Under the pieces are notes generated by a model. The model saw only the letters and a program-made list of their open reading frames with translations. It was not told the DNA's origin and made no database searches. The position numbers and the translations under genes were made by a program. Shown here piece by piece: positions 28,492 to 36,063 of a stretch of 64,000 nt of DNA. How positions within the stretch are numbered: position 1 is the first letter of the stretch; the number at the start of each line of letters is the position of its first letter. The stretch comes from Pseudomonas sp. Fl4BN1 (GTDB taxonomy: Bacteria > Pseudomonadota > Gammaproteobacteria > Pseudomonadales > Pseudomonadaceae), in assembly GCF_009908285.1 (NCBI RefSeq), contig NZ_JAAARM010000005.1:1-64000 (forward strand), in the 5' to 3' direction.

Positions 28492-28517
28492 CACCCGATC
28501 CCGGAGCCCTCCACCTC

Positions 28518-29324
28518 ATGAAGCACAACGTCATCCTTGTGGTGCTCGATGGCCTCAACCACGAAGTCGCCCGACACGCCATGGGGCACTTGCAGGCCTA
28601 CGTCGGCGCCGGCCGTGCTGCGTTATACAAGCTGCAATGCGAACTACCCGCGCTCTCGCGCCCGCTGTACGAATGCATCCTCACGGGCGTGCGTCCGATC
28701 GACAGCGGCATCGTGCACAACCAGGTCTCGCGCCTGTCCAACCAGCGCAGCCTCTTCCACTACGCCCGCGATGCCGGCCTGACCACTGCCGCCGCGGCCT
28801 ACCACTGGGTCAGCGAGCTGTACAACCGTTCGCCCTTCAATGCCCCGCAAGACCGGCACACTGCCAACCCTGAATTGCCGATCCAGTACGGCCATTTCTA
28901 CTGGAGCGATCACTACCCCGACTCCCACCTGTTCGCCGACGCCGAAGACCTGCGCCTGCGCCATCAGCCCAACCTGCTGCTGGTGCACCCGATGAACATC
29001 GACGACGCCGGACACAAGCATGGCCTGGACAGTTCGCAATATCGCAACAGCGCGCGCTCGGCGGACATCATCCTCGCCGACTACCTGCAAGGCTGGCTGG
29101 ATGCCGGCTACCAGGTGCTGGTGACGGCCGACCACGGCATGAACAACGACCGTTCACACAACGGCCTGCTGGCCGAGGAGCGGGAAGTCCCGCTGTTCGT
29201 GTTCGGCAACGCCTTCAGCCTCGATCCCGCTGCCGCGCCGAAACAGACCGAACTGTGCGGCACCGTCTGCCAACTGCTGGGCGTGGCCCATGACAAACCT
29301 TTCTGCCGGGAGCTGTTGAAGTGA
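28518..29324 (+). CDS. Cytoplasmic alkaline-phosphatase-superfamily hydrolase (phosphodiesterase-like)
   Basis: 268 residues of the nucleotide pyrophosphatase/phosphonoacetate hydrolase type. The two-metal set is recognisable: Asp11 (VVLDG), candidate nucleophile Ser47 before LYECILTG, Asp162/163 and His166/168 (NIDDAGHKHG), Asp205-His206 (TADHGMN) and His214. No signal peptide is present, so it acts after import. Its stop overlaps the permease start (GTGA). Substrate not identifiable; a phosphodiester or phosphonate delivered by the adjacent importer is likely. Confidence 0.85.
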   Translation: MKHNVILVVLDGLNHEVARHAMGHLQAYVGAGRAALYKLQCELPALSRPLYECILTGVRPIDSGIVHNQVSRLSNQRSLFHYARDAGLTTAAAAYHWVSELYNRSPFNAPQDRHTANPELPIQYGHFYWSDHYPDSHLFADAEDLRLRHQPNLLLVHPMNIDDAGHKHGLDSSQYRNSARSADIILADYLQGWLDAGYQVLVTADHGMNNDRSHNGLLAEEREVPLFVFGNAFSLDPAAAPKQTELCGTVCQLLGVAHDKPFCRELLK

Positions 29325-30166
29325 ATTCAGTCACCCGCGGCAAATGGCTGGCGGCCTTGTGCCTGGTGCCCTTTGCCCTGTTCTTCATCGTGTTCCAGAT
29401 CGCCCCGCTGGTGTGGGTACTGATCAACAGCCTGCAATCGGAGGAGTTCGGCTGGGGCCTGGCCAACTTCAGCAAGATCTTCAGTTCGAAGTTCTACCTG
29501 CAGGCCATCCAGTACAGCCTGGAGATCAGTTTCTGGTCCAGCGTGTTCGGCATCATCATCGCGGTGCTGGGCAGCTATTCCCTGCGCCGGGTGGATTCGC
29601 GCCTGCGCAACTTCGTCAATGCCTTCGCCAACATGACCAGCAACTTCGCCGGGGTGCCCCTGGCCTTTGCCTTCATCATCCTGCTGGGCTTCAACGGCAC
29701 CATCACCATCATGCTCAAGCAGTCGGGGATCATTCAGGACTTCAACCTGTACTCCAAGACCGGGCTGATCATTCTCTACACCTACTTCCAGATCCCCCTG
29801 GGGGTGCTGCTGCTTTACCCGGCCTTCGATGCACTGCGCGAAGACTGGCGCGAATCCGCCGCACTGCTGGGGGCCAGCGGCTGGCAGTTCTGGCGGCACA
29901 TCGGCCTGCCGGTGCTGACCCCGGCGCTGCTGGGCACCTTCGTGATCTTGCTGGCCAACGCCCTGGGTGCCTACGCCACGGTATATGCCCTGACCACCGG
30001 CAACTTCAACGTGCTGCCGATCCGCATCGCCGCCATGGTTTCCGGGGACATCTCCCTGGATCCGAACATGGCCAGCGCTCTGGCGGTGGTGCTGGTGGCG
30101 CTGATGACCCTAGTGACCATCGTCCATCAGTTGCTGCTGAAGAGGAGCTACCATGTCTCGCGCTGA
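29321..30166 (+). CDS. ABC importer permease 1
   Basis: Inner-membrane subunit of 281 residues with six helices. The EAA coupling loop is near residues 180-200 (DWRESAALLGASGWQFWRHI followed by GLPVLTPALLG). It starts at GTG 29321 overlapping the preceding stop and itself overlaps permease 2 by 14 bases. PotB/PhnU-like in layout. Confidence 0.9.
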   Translation: MNSVTRGKWLAALCLVPFALFFIVFQIAPLVWVLINSLQSEEFGWGLANFSKIFSSKFYLQAIQYSLEISFWSSVFGIIIAVLGSYSLRRVDSRLRNFVNAFANMTSNFAGVPLAFAFIILLGFNGTITIMLKQSGIIQDFNLYSKTGLIILYTYFQIPLGVLLLYPAFDALREDWRESAALLGASGWQFWRHIGLPVLTPALLGTFVILLANALGAYATVYALTTGNFNVLPIRIAAMVSGDISLDPNMASALAVVLVALMTLVTIVHQLLLKRSYHVSR

Positions 30167-30953
30167 ACCCGGCTCCGCCGCCCTGTACCACCGATTCGTG
30201 GTCTACCTGCTGTTCGCTATTCTGTTGCTGCCGCTGCTGGGGACATTCGTCTACTCCATTGCCAGCAGCTGGTCGGCGACCATCCTGCCCAGCGGGTTCA
30301 CCTTCAAGTGGTACCTGCAACTGTGGAGCGACCCGCGCTTTCTCAATGCCTTCGGCCAGTCGCTGCTGGTCTGCGTCGGAGCGCTGATCCTTTCCGTGGT
30401 GTTGATCCTGCCGCTGCTGTTTGTGGTGCACTACCACTTCCCCAAGCTCGACGCGCTGATGAACATCCTGATCCTGCTGCCTTTCGCGGTGCCGCCGGTG
30501 GTGTCCTCGGTGGGCCTGCTGCAGCTCTATGGTTCAGGTCCCTTCGCCATGGTCGGCACACCGTGGATCCTGATCGGTTGCTACTTCACCGTAGCGCTGC
30601 CGTTCATGTATCGGGCCATCACCAACAACCTCCAGGCGATCAATCTGCGAGACCTGATGGACGCCGCCCAACTGCTCGGTGCCAGTACCTGGCAAGCGGC
30701 GTTCCTGGTGGTGCTGCCGAACCTGCGCAAAGGCTTGATGGTGGCCTTGTTGCTGTCCTTCTCCTTCCTGTTCGGCGAGTTCGTGTTCGCCAACATCCTG
30801 GTGGGTACCCGCTATGAAACCCTGCAGGTGTACCTGAACAACATGCGCAACAGCAGCGGCCACTTCACCAGCGCCCTGGTGATTTCCTACTTCTTCTTTG
30901 TGCTGGTTCTGACCTGGGCCGCCAACATCTTGAACAAGGACAAAAGCCAATGA
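30153..30953 (+). CDS. ABC importer permease 2
   Basis: 266-residue partner permease with six helices. EAA loop near residues 168-190 (DLMDAAQLLGASTWQAAFLV, then VLPNLRKGL). Starts inside the end of permease 1 and overlaps the ATPase start (ATGA), so the three transport subunits are translationally linked. PotC/PhnV-like. Confidence 0.9.
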   Translation: MSRAEPGSAALYHRFVVYLLFAILLLPLLGTFVYSIASSWSATILPSGFTFKWYLQLWSDPRFLNAFGQSLLVCVGALILSVVLILPLLFVVHYHFPKLDALMNILILLPFAVPPVVSSVGLLQLYGSGPFAMVGTPWILIGCYFTVALPFMYRAITNNLQAINLRDLMDAAQLLGASTWQAAFLVVLPNLRKGLMVALLLSFSFLFGEFVFANILVGTRYETLQVYLNNMRNSSGHFTSALVISYFFFVLVLTWAANILNKDKSQ

Positions 30954-31939
30954 GCTTCGTCAGCGTCCAACACCTGCAAAAGCACTATGCGGGCACCCCG
31001 GTGTTCAGCGACATCAACTGCGAAATCCACAAAGGCGAGTTCGTCACCCTGCTCGGCCCTTCCGGTTGCGGCAAGTCCACCCTGCTGCGCTGCATCGCCG
31101 GGCTGACCCCGGTGGATAATGGCAAGATTCTCCTCGACGGCCAGGACATCGTGCCCCTGAGCCCGCAGAAACGCGGGATCGGCATGGTGTTCCAGAGCTA
31201 CGCGCTGTTCCCCAACATGACCGTGGAGCAGAACGTTGCCTTCGGCCTGCGCATGCAGAAGGTCAACCCCGATGACAGCCACAAGCGGGGACTTGAAGTC
31301 CTGCAACTGGTGGAGCTCAACGACTTCGCCAGCCGTTATCCGCACCAACTCTCTGGTGGCCAATGCCAACGGGTGGCACTGGCCCGCTCCCTGGTAACCC
31401 GACCGCGCCTGTTGCTGCTGGACGAACCGCTGTCGGCCCTGGATGCACGGATTCGCAAGCACCTGCGTGAACAGATCCGCAATATCCAGCGGGAGCTGGG
31501 CCTGACGACCATCTTCGTCACCCATGATCAGGAGGAAGCCTTGACCATGTCCGACCGGATCTTCCTGATGAACCAGGGCAAGATCGTCCAGAGCGGTGAT
31601 GCCGAAACCCTCTACACCGCACCGGTGGATGCCTTCGCCGCAGGTTTTATCGGCAACTACAACCTGCTGGACGCCGAAAGCGCCAGCAAACTGCTGCAGC
31701 GCCCGGTCAACAGCCGTATCGCCATTCGCCCGGAAGCTATCGAACTGCGCAAGGAAGGCCAACTCGACGCACTGATCCGCAGCCACAGCCTGCTGGGCAA
31801 TGTAATCCGCTATCGGATCGAGGCACGCGGCGTGGAACTGGTGGTCGATGTCCTCAACCGCTCGGCCGATGACCTGCATGCCGACGGACAACGCCTGGCG
31901 CTTTCCATCGATCCGACGGCCCTGTGTGAGGTAGCCTGA
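30950..31939 (+). CDS. ABC importer ATP-binding protein
   Basis: ATPase subunit of 329 residues. Walker A GPSGCGKST is at residues 36-44, the signature LSGGQCQRVALARS near 133-146, Walker B LLLLDEPLSALD near 153-164, and the switch His in FVTHDQEEAL. The ~95 C-terminal residues form a TOBE-like regulatory domain. Belongs to the PotA/FbpC/PhnT group. Overlaps permease 2 by four bases. Confidence 0.93.
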   Translation: MSFVSVQHLQKHYAGTPVFSDINCEIHKGEFVTLLGPSGCGKSTLLRCIAGLTPVDNGKILLDGQDIVPLSPQKRGIGMVFQSYALFPNMTVEQNVAFGLRMQKVNPDDSHKRGLEVLQLVELNDFASRYPHQLSGGQCQRVALARSLVTRPRLLLLDEPLSALDARIRKHLREQIRNIQRELGLTTIFVTHDQEEALTMSDRIFLMNQGKIVQSGDAETLYTAPVDAFAAGFIGNYNLLDAESASKLLQRPVNSRIAIRPEAIELRKEGQLDALIRSHSLLGNVIRYRIEARGVELVVDVLNRSADDLHADGQRLALSIDPTALCEVA

Positions 31940-31979
31940 TGCCTTTCATGCGATTGAACTTGAAGAGAGAGCTGCACTG

Positions 31980-32633
31980 ATGGCCCTGGCAATTTTTGAT
32001 CTGGACGAAACCCTGATTCACGGCGACTGCGCGACGCTCTGGAGCGAGCAGATGGCCCGCATGGGCTGGGTCGACAGAGAGTCATTCATGCGTCGCAACT
32101 ACGAACTGATGGACGCCTACAGTCACGGCAAGCTGGCCATGGAAGAGTTCATGGCCTTCAGCCTGGAACCCATGGCCGGGCGTACCCCGGAAGAAGTGGC
32201 GCACTTGGTGGAGCCCTGGGTTGAAGACGTGATCGAACCGCTCATCTTCAGCGACGCCTGCAAGGCCATTGCCGCCCACCGCAAGGCCGGCGACCGGATC
32301 CTGGTAATCTCGGCCTCTGGTACTCACCTGGTGAAACCGATTGCCGCGCGCCTGGGCATCGATGAGGTGCTGGGGATCGAGCTGGAAGTACTGCACGGCG
32401 TGTACAGCGGCCATACCGTCGGCACCCTGACCTACCGTGAAGGCAAGATCACCCGTTTGCTGGAGTGGCTGGACGCTGAAGAAGAGAACCTGGAAGGGGC
32501 GACCTTCTACTCTGACTCCCGTAACGACCTGCCATTGCTGCTGCGGGTGGATTACCCGCAGGTGGTGAATCCGGACCCGGTGCTGCGTGAACACGCAGAG
32601 AAGGCCGGTTGGCCGATCCACCACTGGAAATAA
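31980..32633 (+). CDS. HAD-IB family phosphatase (SerB/phosphocholine-phosphatase-like)
   Basis: Cytoplasmic phosphomonoesterase of 217 residues. Motif I is DLDET with nucleophile Asp7 and acid Asp9, motif II is the Ser in VISASGTH, motif III Lys is probably in YREGKITRLL, and motif IV is YSDSRNDLP. A helical cap covers roughly residues 15-75. It lies 40 bases after the ATPase gene and so probably completes the operon, removing phosphate from a monoester produced by the enzyme at 28.5 kb. Substrate is inferred only. Confidence 0.85.
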   Translation: MALAIFDLDETLIHGDCATLWSEQMARMGWVDRESFMRRNYELMDAYSHGKLAMEEFMAFSLEPMAGRTPEEVAHLVEPWVEDVIEPLIFSDACKAIAAHRKAGDRILVISASGTHLVKPIAARLGIDEVLGIELEVLHGVYSGHTVGTLTYREGKITRLLEWLDAEEENLEGATFYSDSRNDLPLLLRVDYPQVVNPDPVLREHAEKAGWPIHHWK

Positions 32634-32672
32634 TGCAACACCGTCCCGTTGCTTATTGCCAAAGCAGCTTAG

Positions 32673-32734
32673 TGTAGGAGCTGGGCCGGCAAAGAGGTCT
32701 TTCGACCCAACAACAGCTTCGTGAGCAAGCCGGC
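32673..32734. repeat. Degraded REP pair
   Basis: TGTAGGAGCTGGGCCGGC at 32673-32690 and an imperfect inverted partner GAGCAAGCCGGCC near 32720-32733. Between convergent HAD and oxidoreductase genes. Confidence 0.5.
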
Positions 32735-32742
32735 CATGAGGA

Positions 32743-33705
32743 TCAGCTGAGGCTGGGGTCGATCACCAGCACCAGCTTGCCCGAAACCTGATTGGTCGCC
32801 AGCTCGGCAAAGGCCGCTTCAGCGTCCTGGATCGGGAAGGTCTTGGCCAGTTGCGGACTCAGCCGCCCTTCGCTAAACAGCGGCCAAACGTTCTGTCCAA
32901 GGTCGCTCAATAGATCGGCCTTGAACTGTTCGTCGCGGCTGCGCAGGGTCGAACCCAGTAATTGGATGCGTTTGGCCAACACCAAGGCCAAGTCCAATTG
33001 CGCTTCACGCCCGCCCATCAGACCGATCAGTACCCAGCGCCCATCGAGGGCCAGCAACTTGAGGTTGTTGACGGCGTAGTTGGCCCCTACCGGGTCGAGA
33101 ATCACATCAAAAGGCCCAAAGTCGCGCAGCGCCTCAAGACCCTCGGTACGCACCACACCGCCTTGAGCGCCGAGGCTTTCACAATAGACCAGACGATCGG
33201 CCGAACCGACGCTGACCCAGCACGGGTTGCCAAATGCCTTGCACAGCTGGATAGCCGCCGAACCGACGCCGCTGGCCCCCGCGTGCAACAGTACCTTCTC
33301 TCCCGGCTTGAGCGCTGCCAGCTGGAACAGGTTCAGCCAGGCCGTGCTGTATACCTCGGGCAGGGCCGCGGCTTCCGCCAGGGACACGCCCTCTGGCACC
33401 GGCAGCACATGGCGTGCATCCACCACCACCTCTTCGGCCATGCCACCGCCTGCCAGCAGCGCGCACACCCGATCACCGATCTGCCAGGACGAGCCCGGGC
33501 CGACCTCGCTGATCACCCCGGAACACTCCAATCCCAGCACTCGGCTGGCCCCGGGAGGCGGAGGGTAGAGCCCTGCACGCTGCAGCAGATCGGCCCGATT
33601 CAGGCCCGCCGCCGCCACGCGAATGCGAACTTGGCCGACATCACAAGCAGGGCTTGGCTCTTCAACCCACTCCACATGACCTTCAACGCCTTGCAATGCT
33701 TTCAC
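32743..33705 (-). CDS. NAD(P)H quinone oxidoreductase (PIG3/zeta-crystallin type MDR)
   Basis: Zinc-independent medium-chain reductase of 320 residues. GroES-like N-terminal half (AAGLNRADLLQRAGLYPPPPGAS is split by the conserved N-R-x-D), then Rossmann half with HAGASGVGSAAIQL. PIG3-type features are the YPPPPGAS loop and LPEVYSTAW. The start is GTG 33705 with GGAGG five bases upstream. Divergent from prc. Likely reduces quinones or enones using NADPH. Confidence 0.9.
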   Translation of the reverse strand: MKALQGVEGHVEWVEEPSPACDVGQVRIRVAAAGLNRADLLQRAGLYPPPPGASRVLGLECSGVISEVGPGSSWQIGDRVCALLAGGGMAEEVVVDARHVLPVPEGVSLAEAAALPEVYSTAWLNLFQLAALKPGEKVLLHAGASGVGSAAIQLCKAFGNPCWVSVGSADRLVYCESLGAQGGVVRTEGLEALRDFGPFDVILDPVGANYAVNNLKLLALDGRWVLIGLMGGREAQLDLALVLAKRIQLLGSTLRSRDEQFKADLLSDLGQNVWPLFSEGRLSPQLAKTFPIQDAEAAFAELATNQVSGKLVLVIDPSLS

Positions 33706-33731
33706 AGTGCCTCCATAGTGAGTCTGGACTG

Positions 33732-33759
33732 AGCCCGGAGCGGTAGCACCGGGCTTTTT
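33732..33759 (+). terminator. Terminator-like hairpin in the oxidoreductase-prc divergent gap
   Basis: AGCCCGG (33732-33738) pairs with CCGGGCT (33749-33755), followed by five T on the plus strand. It is oriented toward prc although no plus-strand gene lies upstream; it may be an attenuator or a block to antisense transcription. Confidence 0.55.
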
Positions 33760-33843
33760 GCATTATGCGACCGGCCCTCATGGAACCGGCGACTTCAAAG
33801 ACGGCCTAATATGCGTTATCAATTGCCCCCGCGTCGAATCAGC

Positions 33844-35928
33844 ATGAAGCATTTGTTCCCCAGCACCGCCCTCGCTCTTTTCATTGGTCTCGGCCTCCTG
33901 CCGATGTCGACCAATACGTTCGCAGCCAATAGCTGGGACAACCTTCAGCCTGATCGCGATGAGGTAATTGCCAGCCTCAATGTCGTTGAACTGCTCAAGC
34001 GTCACCATTACAGCAAACCGCCGCTGGATGATGCGCGCTCGGTGATCATCTACGACAGCTACCTGAAGCTGCTGGATCCATCACGCAGCTACTTCCTGGC
34101 CAGCGATATCGCGGAGTTCGACAAATGGAAAACCCAGTTTGACGACTTCCTTAAAAGCGGCGACCTGAACGCCGGGTTCACCATCTACAAGCGTTACCTG
34201 GACCGGGTCAAATCCCGTCTGGACTTCGCCTTGGCTGAACTCAACAAAGGCGCCGACAAGTTCGACTTCACCGCCAAGGAAACCTTGCTGATCGATCGCA
34301 AGGACGCCCCTTGGCTCAAGACCACCGCCGAACTCGACGACCTGTGGCGCAAACGCGTCAAGGACGAAGTGCTGCGGATGAAGATTGCCGGTAAAGACCC
34401 CAAGCAGATTCAAGAAACGCTGACCAAGCGCTACAAGAATCAGTTGGCGCGCCTGGACCAGACCCGGGCCGAGGACATCTTCCAGGCCTACATCAATACC
34501 TTCGCCATGTCTTACGATCCGCATACCAACTATCTGTCGCCGGATAATGCGGAAAACTTCGATATCAACATGAGCCTGTCGCTGGAAGGTATCGGCGCCG
34601 TGTTGCAGAGCGATAACGACCAGGTCAAGGTCGTGCGCCTGGTGCCGGCAGGTCCGGCGGACAAGACCAAGCAAGTGGCTCCCGCGGACAAGATCATCGG
34701 TGTCGCCCAGGGCGACAAGGAAATGGTCGACGTCGTGGGCTGGCGCCTGGACGAAGTGGTCAAGTTGATTCGTGGCCCGAAAGGCACCCTGGTGCGCCTG
34801 GAAGTGATTCCGGCCAGCAATGCACCAAACGACCAGACCAGCAAGATCGTACCTATCACTCGCGAAGCGGTGAAGCTTGAAGATCAGGCGGTGAAGAAGT
34901 CGATCCTCAACCTCAAGCAGGACGGCAAGGACTACAAGCTCGGGGTGATCGAGATCCCGGCCTTCTACCTGGACTTCAAGGCCTTCCGTGCTGGCGATCC
35001 GGACTACAAGAGCACCACTCGTGATGTGAAGAAGCTGCTGACCGAGTTGCAGAAAGACAAGGTCGATGGCGTGGTCATCGACCTGCGCAACAACGGCGGC
35101 GGCTCCCTTCAGGAAGCCACTGAACTGACCAGCCTGTTCATCGACAAAGGCCCGACCGTCCTGGTACGCAACGCCGATGGCCGTGTGGATGTGCTGGAAG
35201 ACGAAAACCCCGGCGCCTTCTACAAAGGCCCGATGGCGCTGCTGGTCAACCGCCTCTCGGCTTCGGCTTCGGAGATTTTCGCCGGCGCCATGCAGGACTA
35301 CCACCGCGCGCTGATCATCGGTGGCCAGACCTTCGGTAAAGGCACGGTGCAGACCATTCAGCCTCTGAACCACGGTGAGCTGAAACTGACCCTGGCCAAG
35401 TTCTACCGGGTTTCCGGCCAGAGCACCCAGCATCAGGGCGTGTTGCCGGATATCGGTTACCCGTCGATCATCGACACCAAGGAAATTGGCGAAAGCGCCC
35501 TGCCTGAAGCAATGCCATGGGACACCATTCGCCCGGCCATCAAGCCGACGATAGATCCGTTCAAGCCGTTCCTGTCCCAGCTCAAGGCCGAGCATGAAGC
35601 CCGGTCGGCGAAAGATCCGGAGTTCGTGTTCATCCGTGACAAGCTGGCTCTGGCGCAGAAGCTGATGGCGGAAAAAACCGTCAGCCTCAACGAAGCCGAT
35701 CGCCGTGCCCAGCATGCCGATATTGAAGCCAAGCAGCTGGCCCTGGAAAACGCTCGCCGCAAGGCCAAGGGCGAAGAGCCGCTCAAAGAGCTGAAGAAAG
35801 AAGACGAGGACGCGCTGGCCGCTGCCGAGCCGGACAAGACCAAGCCGGAAGACGACGCCTACCTGAGTGAAACCGGGCGCATTCTGTTGGACTATCTGAA
35901 GCTCAACACCTCGGTGGCCAAGCACTGA
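33844..35928 (+). CDS. prc: Tail-specific C-terminal processing protease
   Basis: Periplasmic S41A serine protease of 694 residues. Signal peptide about residues 1-27 (ending NTFA), an N-terminal helical region, a PDZ domain near 235-330, and the protease core with Ser474/Asp485/Lys499 matching the E. coli S430-D441-K455 triad by spacing (SASEIFAGAMQDY then FGKG). A charged C-terminal DUF3340 tail follows. A start 11 codons earlier is also possible. Degrades tagged periplasmic proteins and tunes cell-wall hydrolases and sigma-factor signalling in pseudomonads. Confidence 0.95.
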   Translation: MKHLFPSTALALFIGLGLLPMSTNTFAANSWDNLQPDRDEVIASLNVVELLKRHHYSKPPLDDARSVIIYDSYLKLLDPSRSYFLASDIAEFDKWKTQFDDFLKSGDLNAGFTIYKRYLDRVKSRLDFALAELNKGADKFDFTAKETLLIDRKDAPWLKTTAELDDLWRKRVKDEVLRMKIAGKDPKQIQETLTKRYKNQLARLDQTRAEDIFQAYINTFAMSYDPHTNYLSPDNAENFDINMSLSLEGIGAVLQSDNDQVKVVRLVPAGPADKTKQVAPADKIIGVAQGDKEMVDVVGWRLDEVVKLIRGPKGTLVRLEVIPASNAPNDQTSKIVPITREAVKLEDQAVKKSILNLKQDGKDYKLGVIEIPAFYLDFKAFRAGDPDYKSTTRDVKKLLTELQKDKVDGVVIDLRNNGGGSLQEATELTSLFIDKGPTVLVRNADGRVDVLEDENPGAFYKGPMALLVNRLSASASEIFAGAMQDYHRALIIGGQTFGKGTVQTIQPLNHGELKLTLAKFYRVSGQSTQHQGVLPDIGYPSIIDTKEIGESALPEAMPWDTIRPAIKPTIDPFKPFLSQLKAEHEARSAKDPEFVFIRDKLALAQKLMAEKTVSLNEADRRAQHADIEAKQLALENARRKAKGEEPLKELKKEDEDALAAAEPDKTKPEDDAYLSETGRILLDYLKLNTSVAKH

Positions 35929-35999
35929 AGATGATGGCAATTTAATTCGATCGCTCCTCGGATCGTCATTAAACAGTCATCATTCTGTCGTGAAATAAA

Positions 36000-36046
36000 G
36001 GACCTGCCGCCGCTCCCGAATCAGGAGCGGCGGCAGGTCCTTTTTT
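36000..36046 (+). terminator. Strong intrinsic terminator of prc
   Basis: Perfect 17-bp stem GGACCTGCCGCCGCTCC / GGAGCGGCGGCAGGTCC with a 7-base loop and six T. Confidence 0.92.
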
Positions 36047-36063
36047 AATCGACAGAGATCGCC

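Noticed and set aside
30887..31891. 334-residue frame antisense to the ABC ATPase gene
   Set aside because: No ribosome site or domain; opposite a gene with all ABC motifs.
27326..31939. Firm naming of the ABC system as a 2-aminoethylphosphonate transporter
   Set aside because: The fold group also includes iron and polyamine importers, and no phosphonatase or transaminase gene is adjacent.
34081..35940. 619-residue open frame antisense to prc
   Set aside because: It mirrors the prc reading frame, has no start signal or domain, and arises from the GC-skewed codon use of a well-supported gene.
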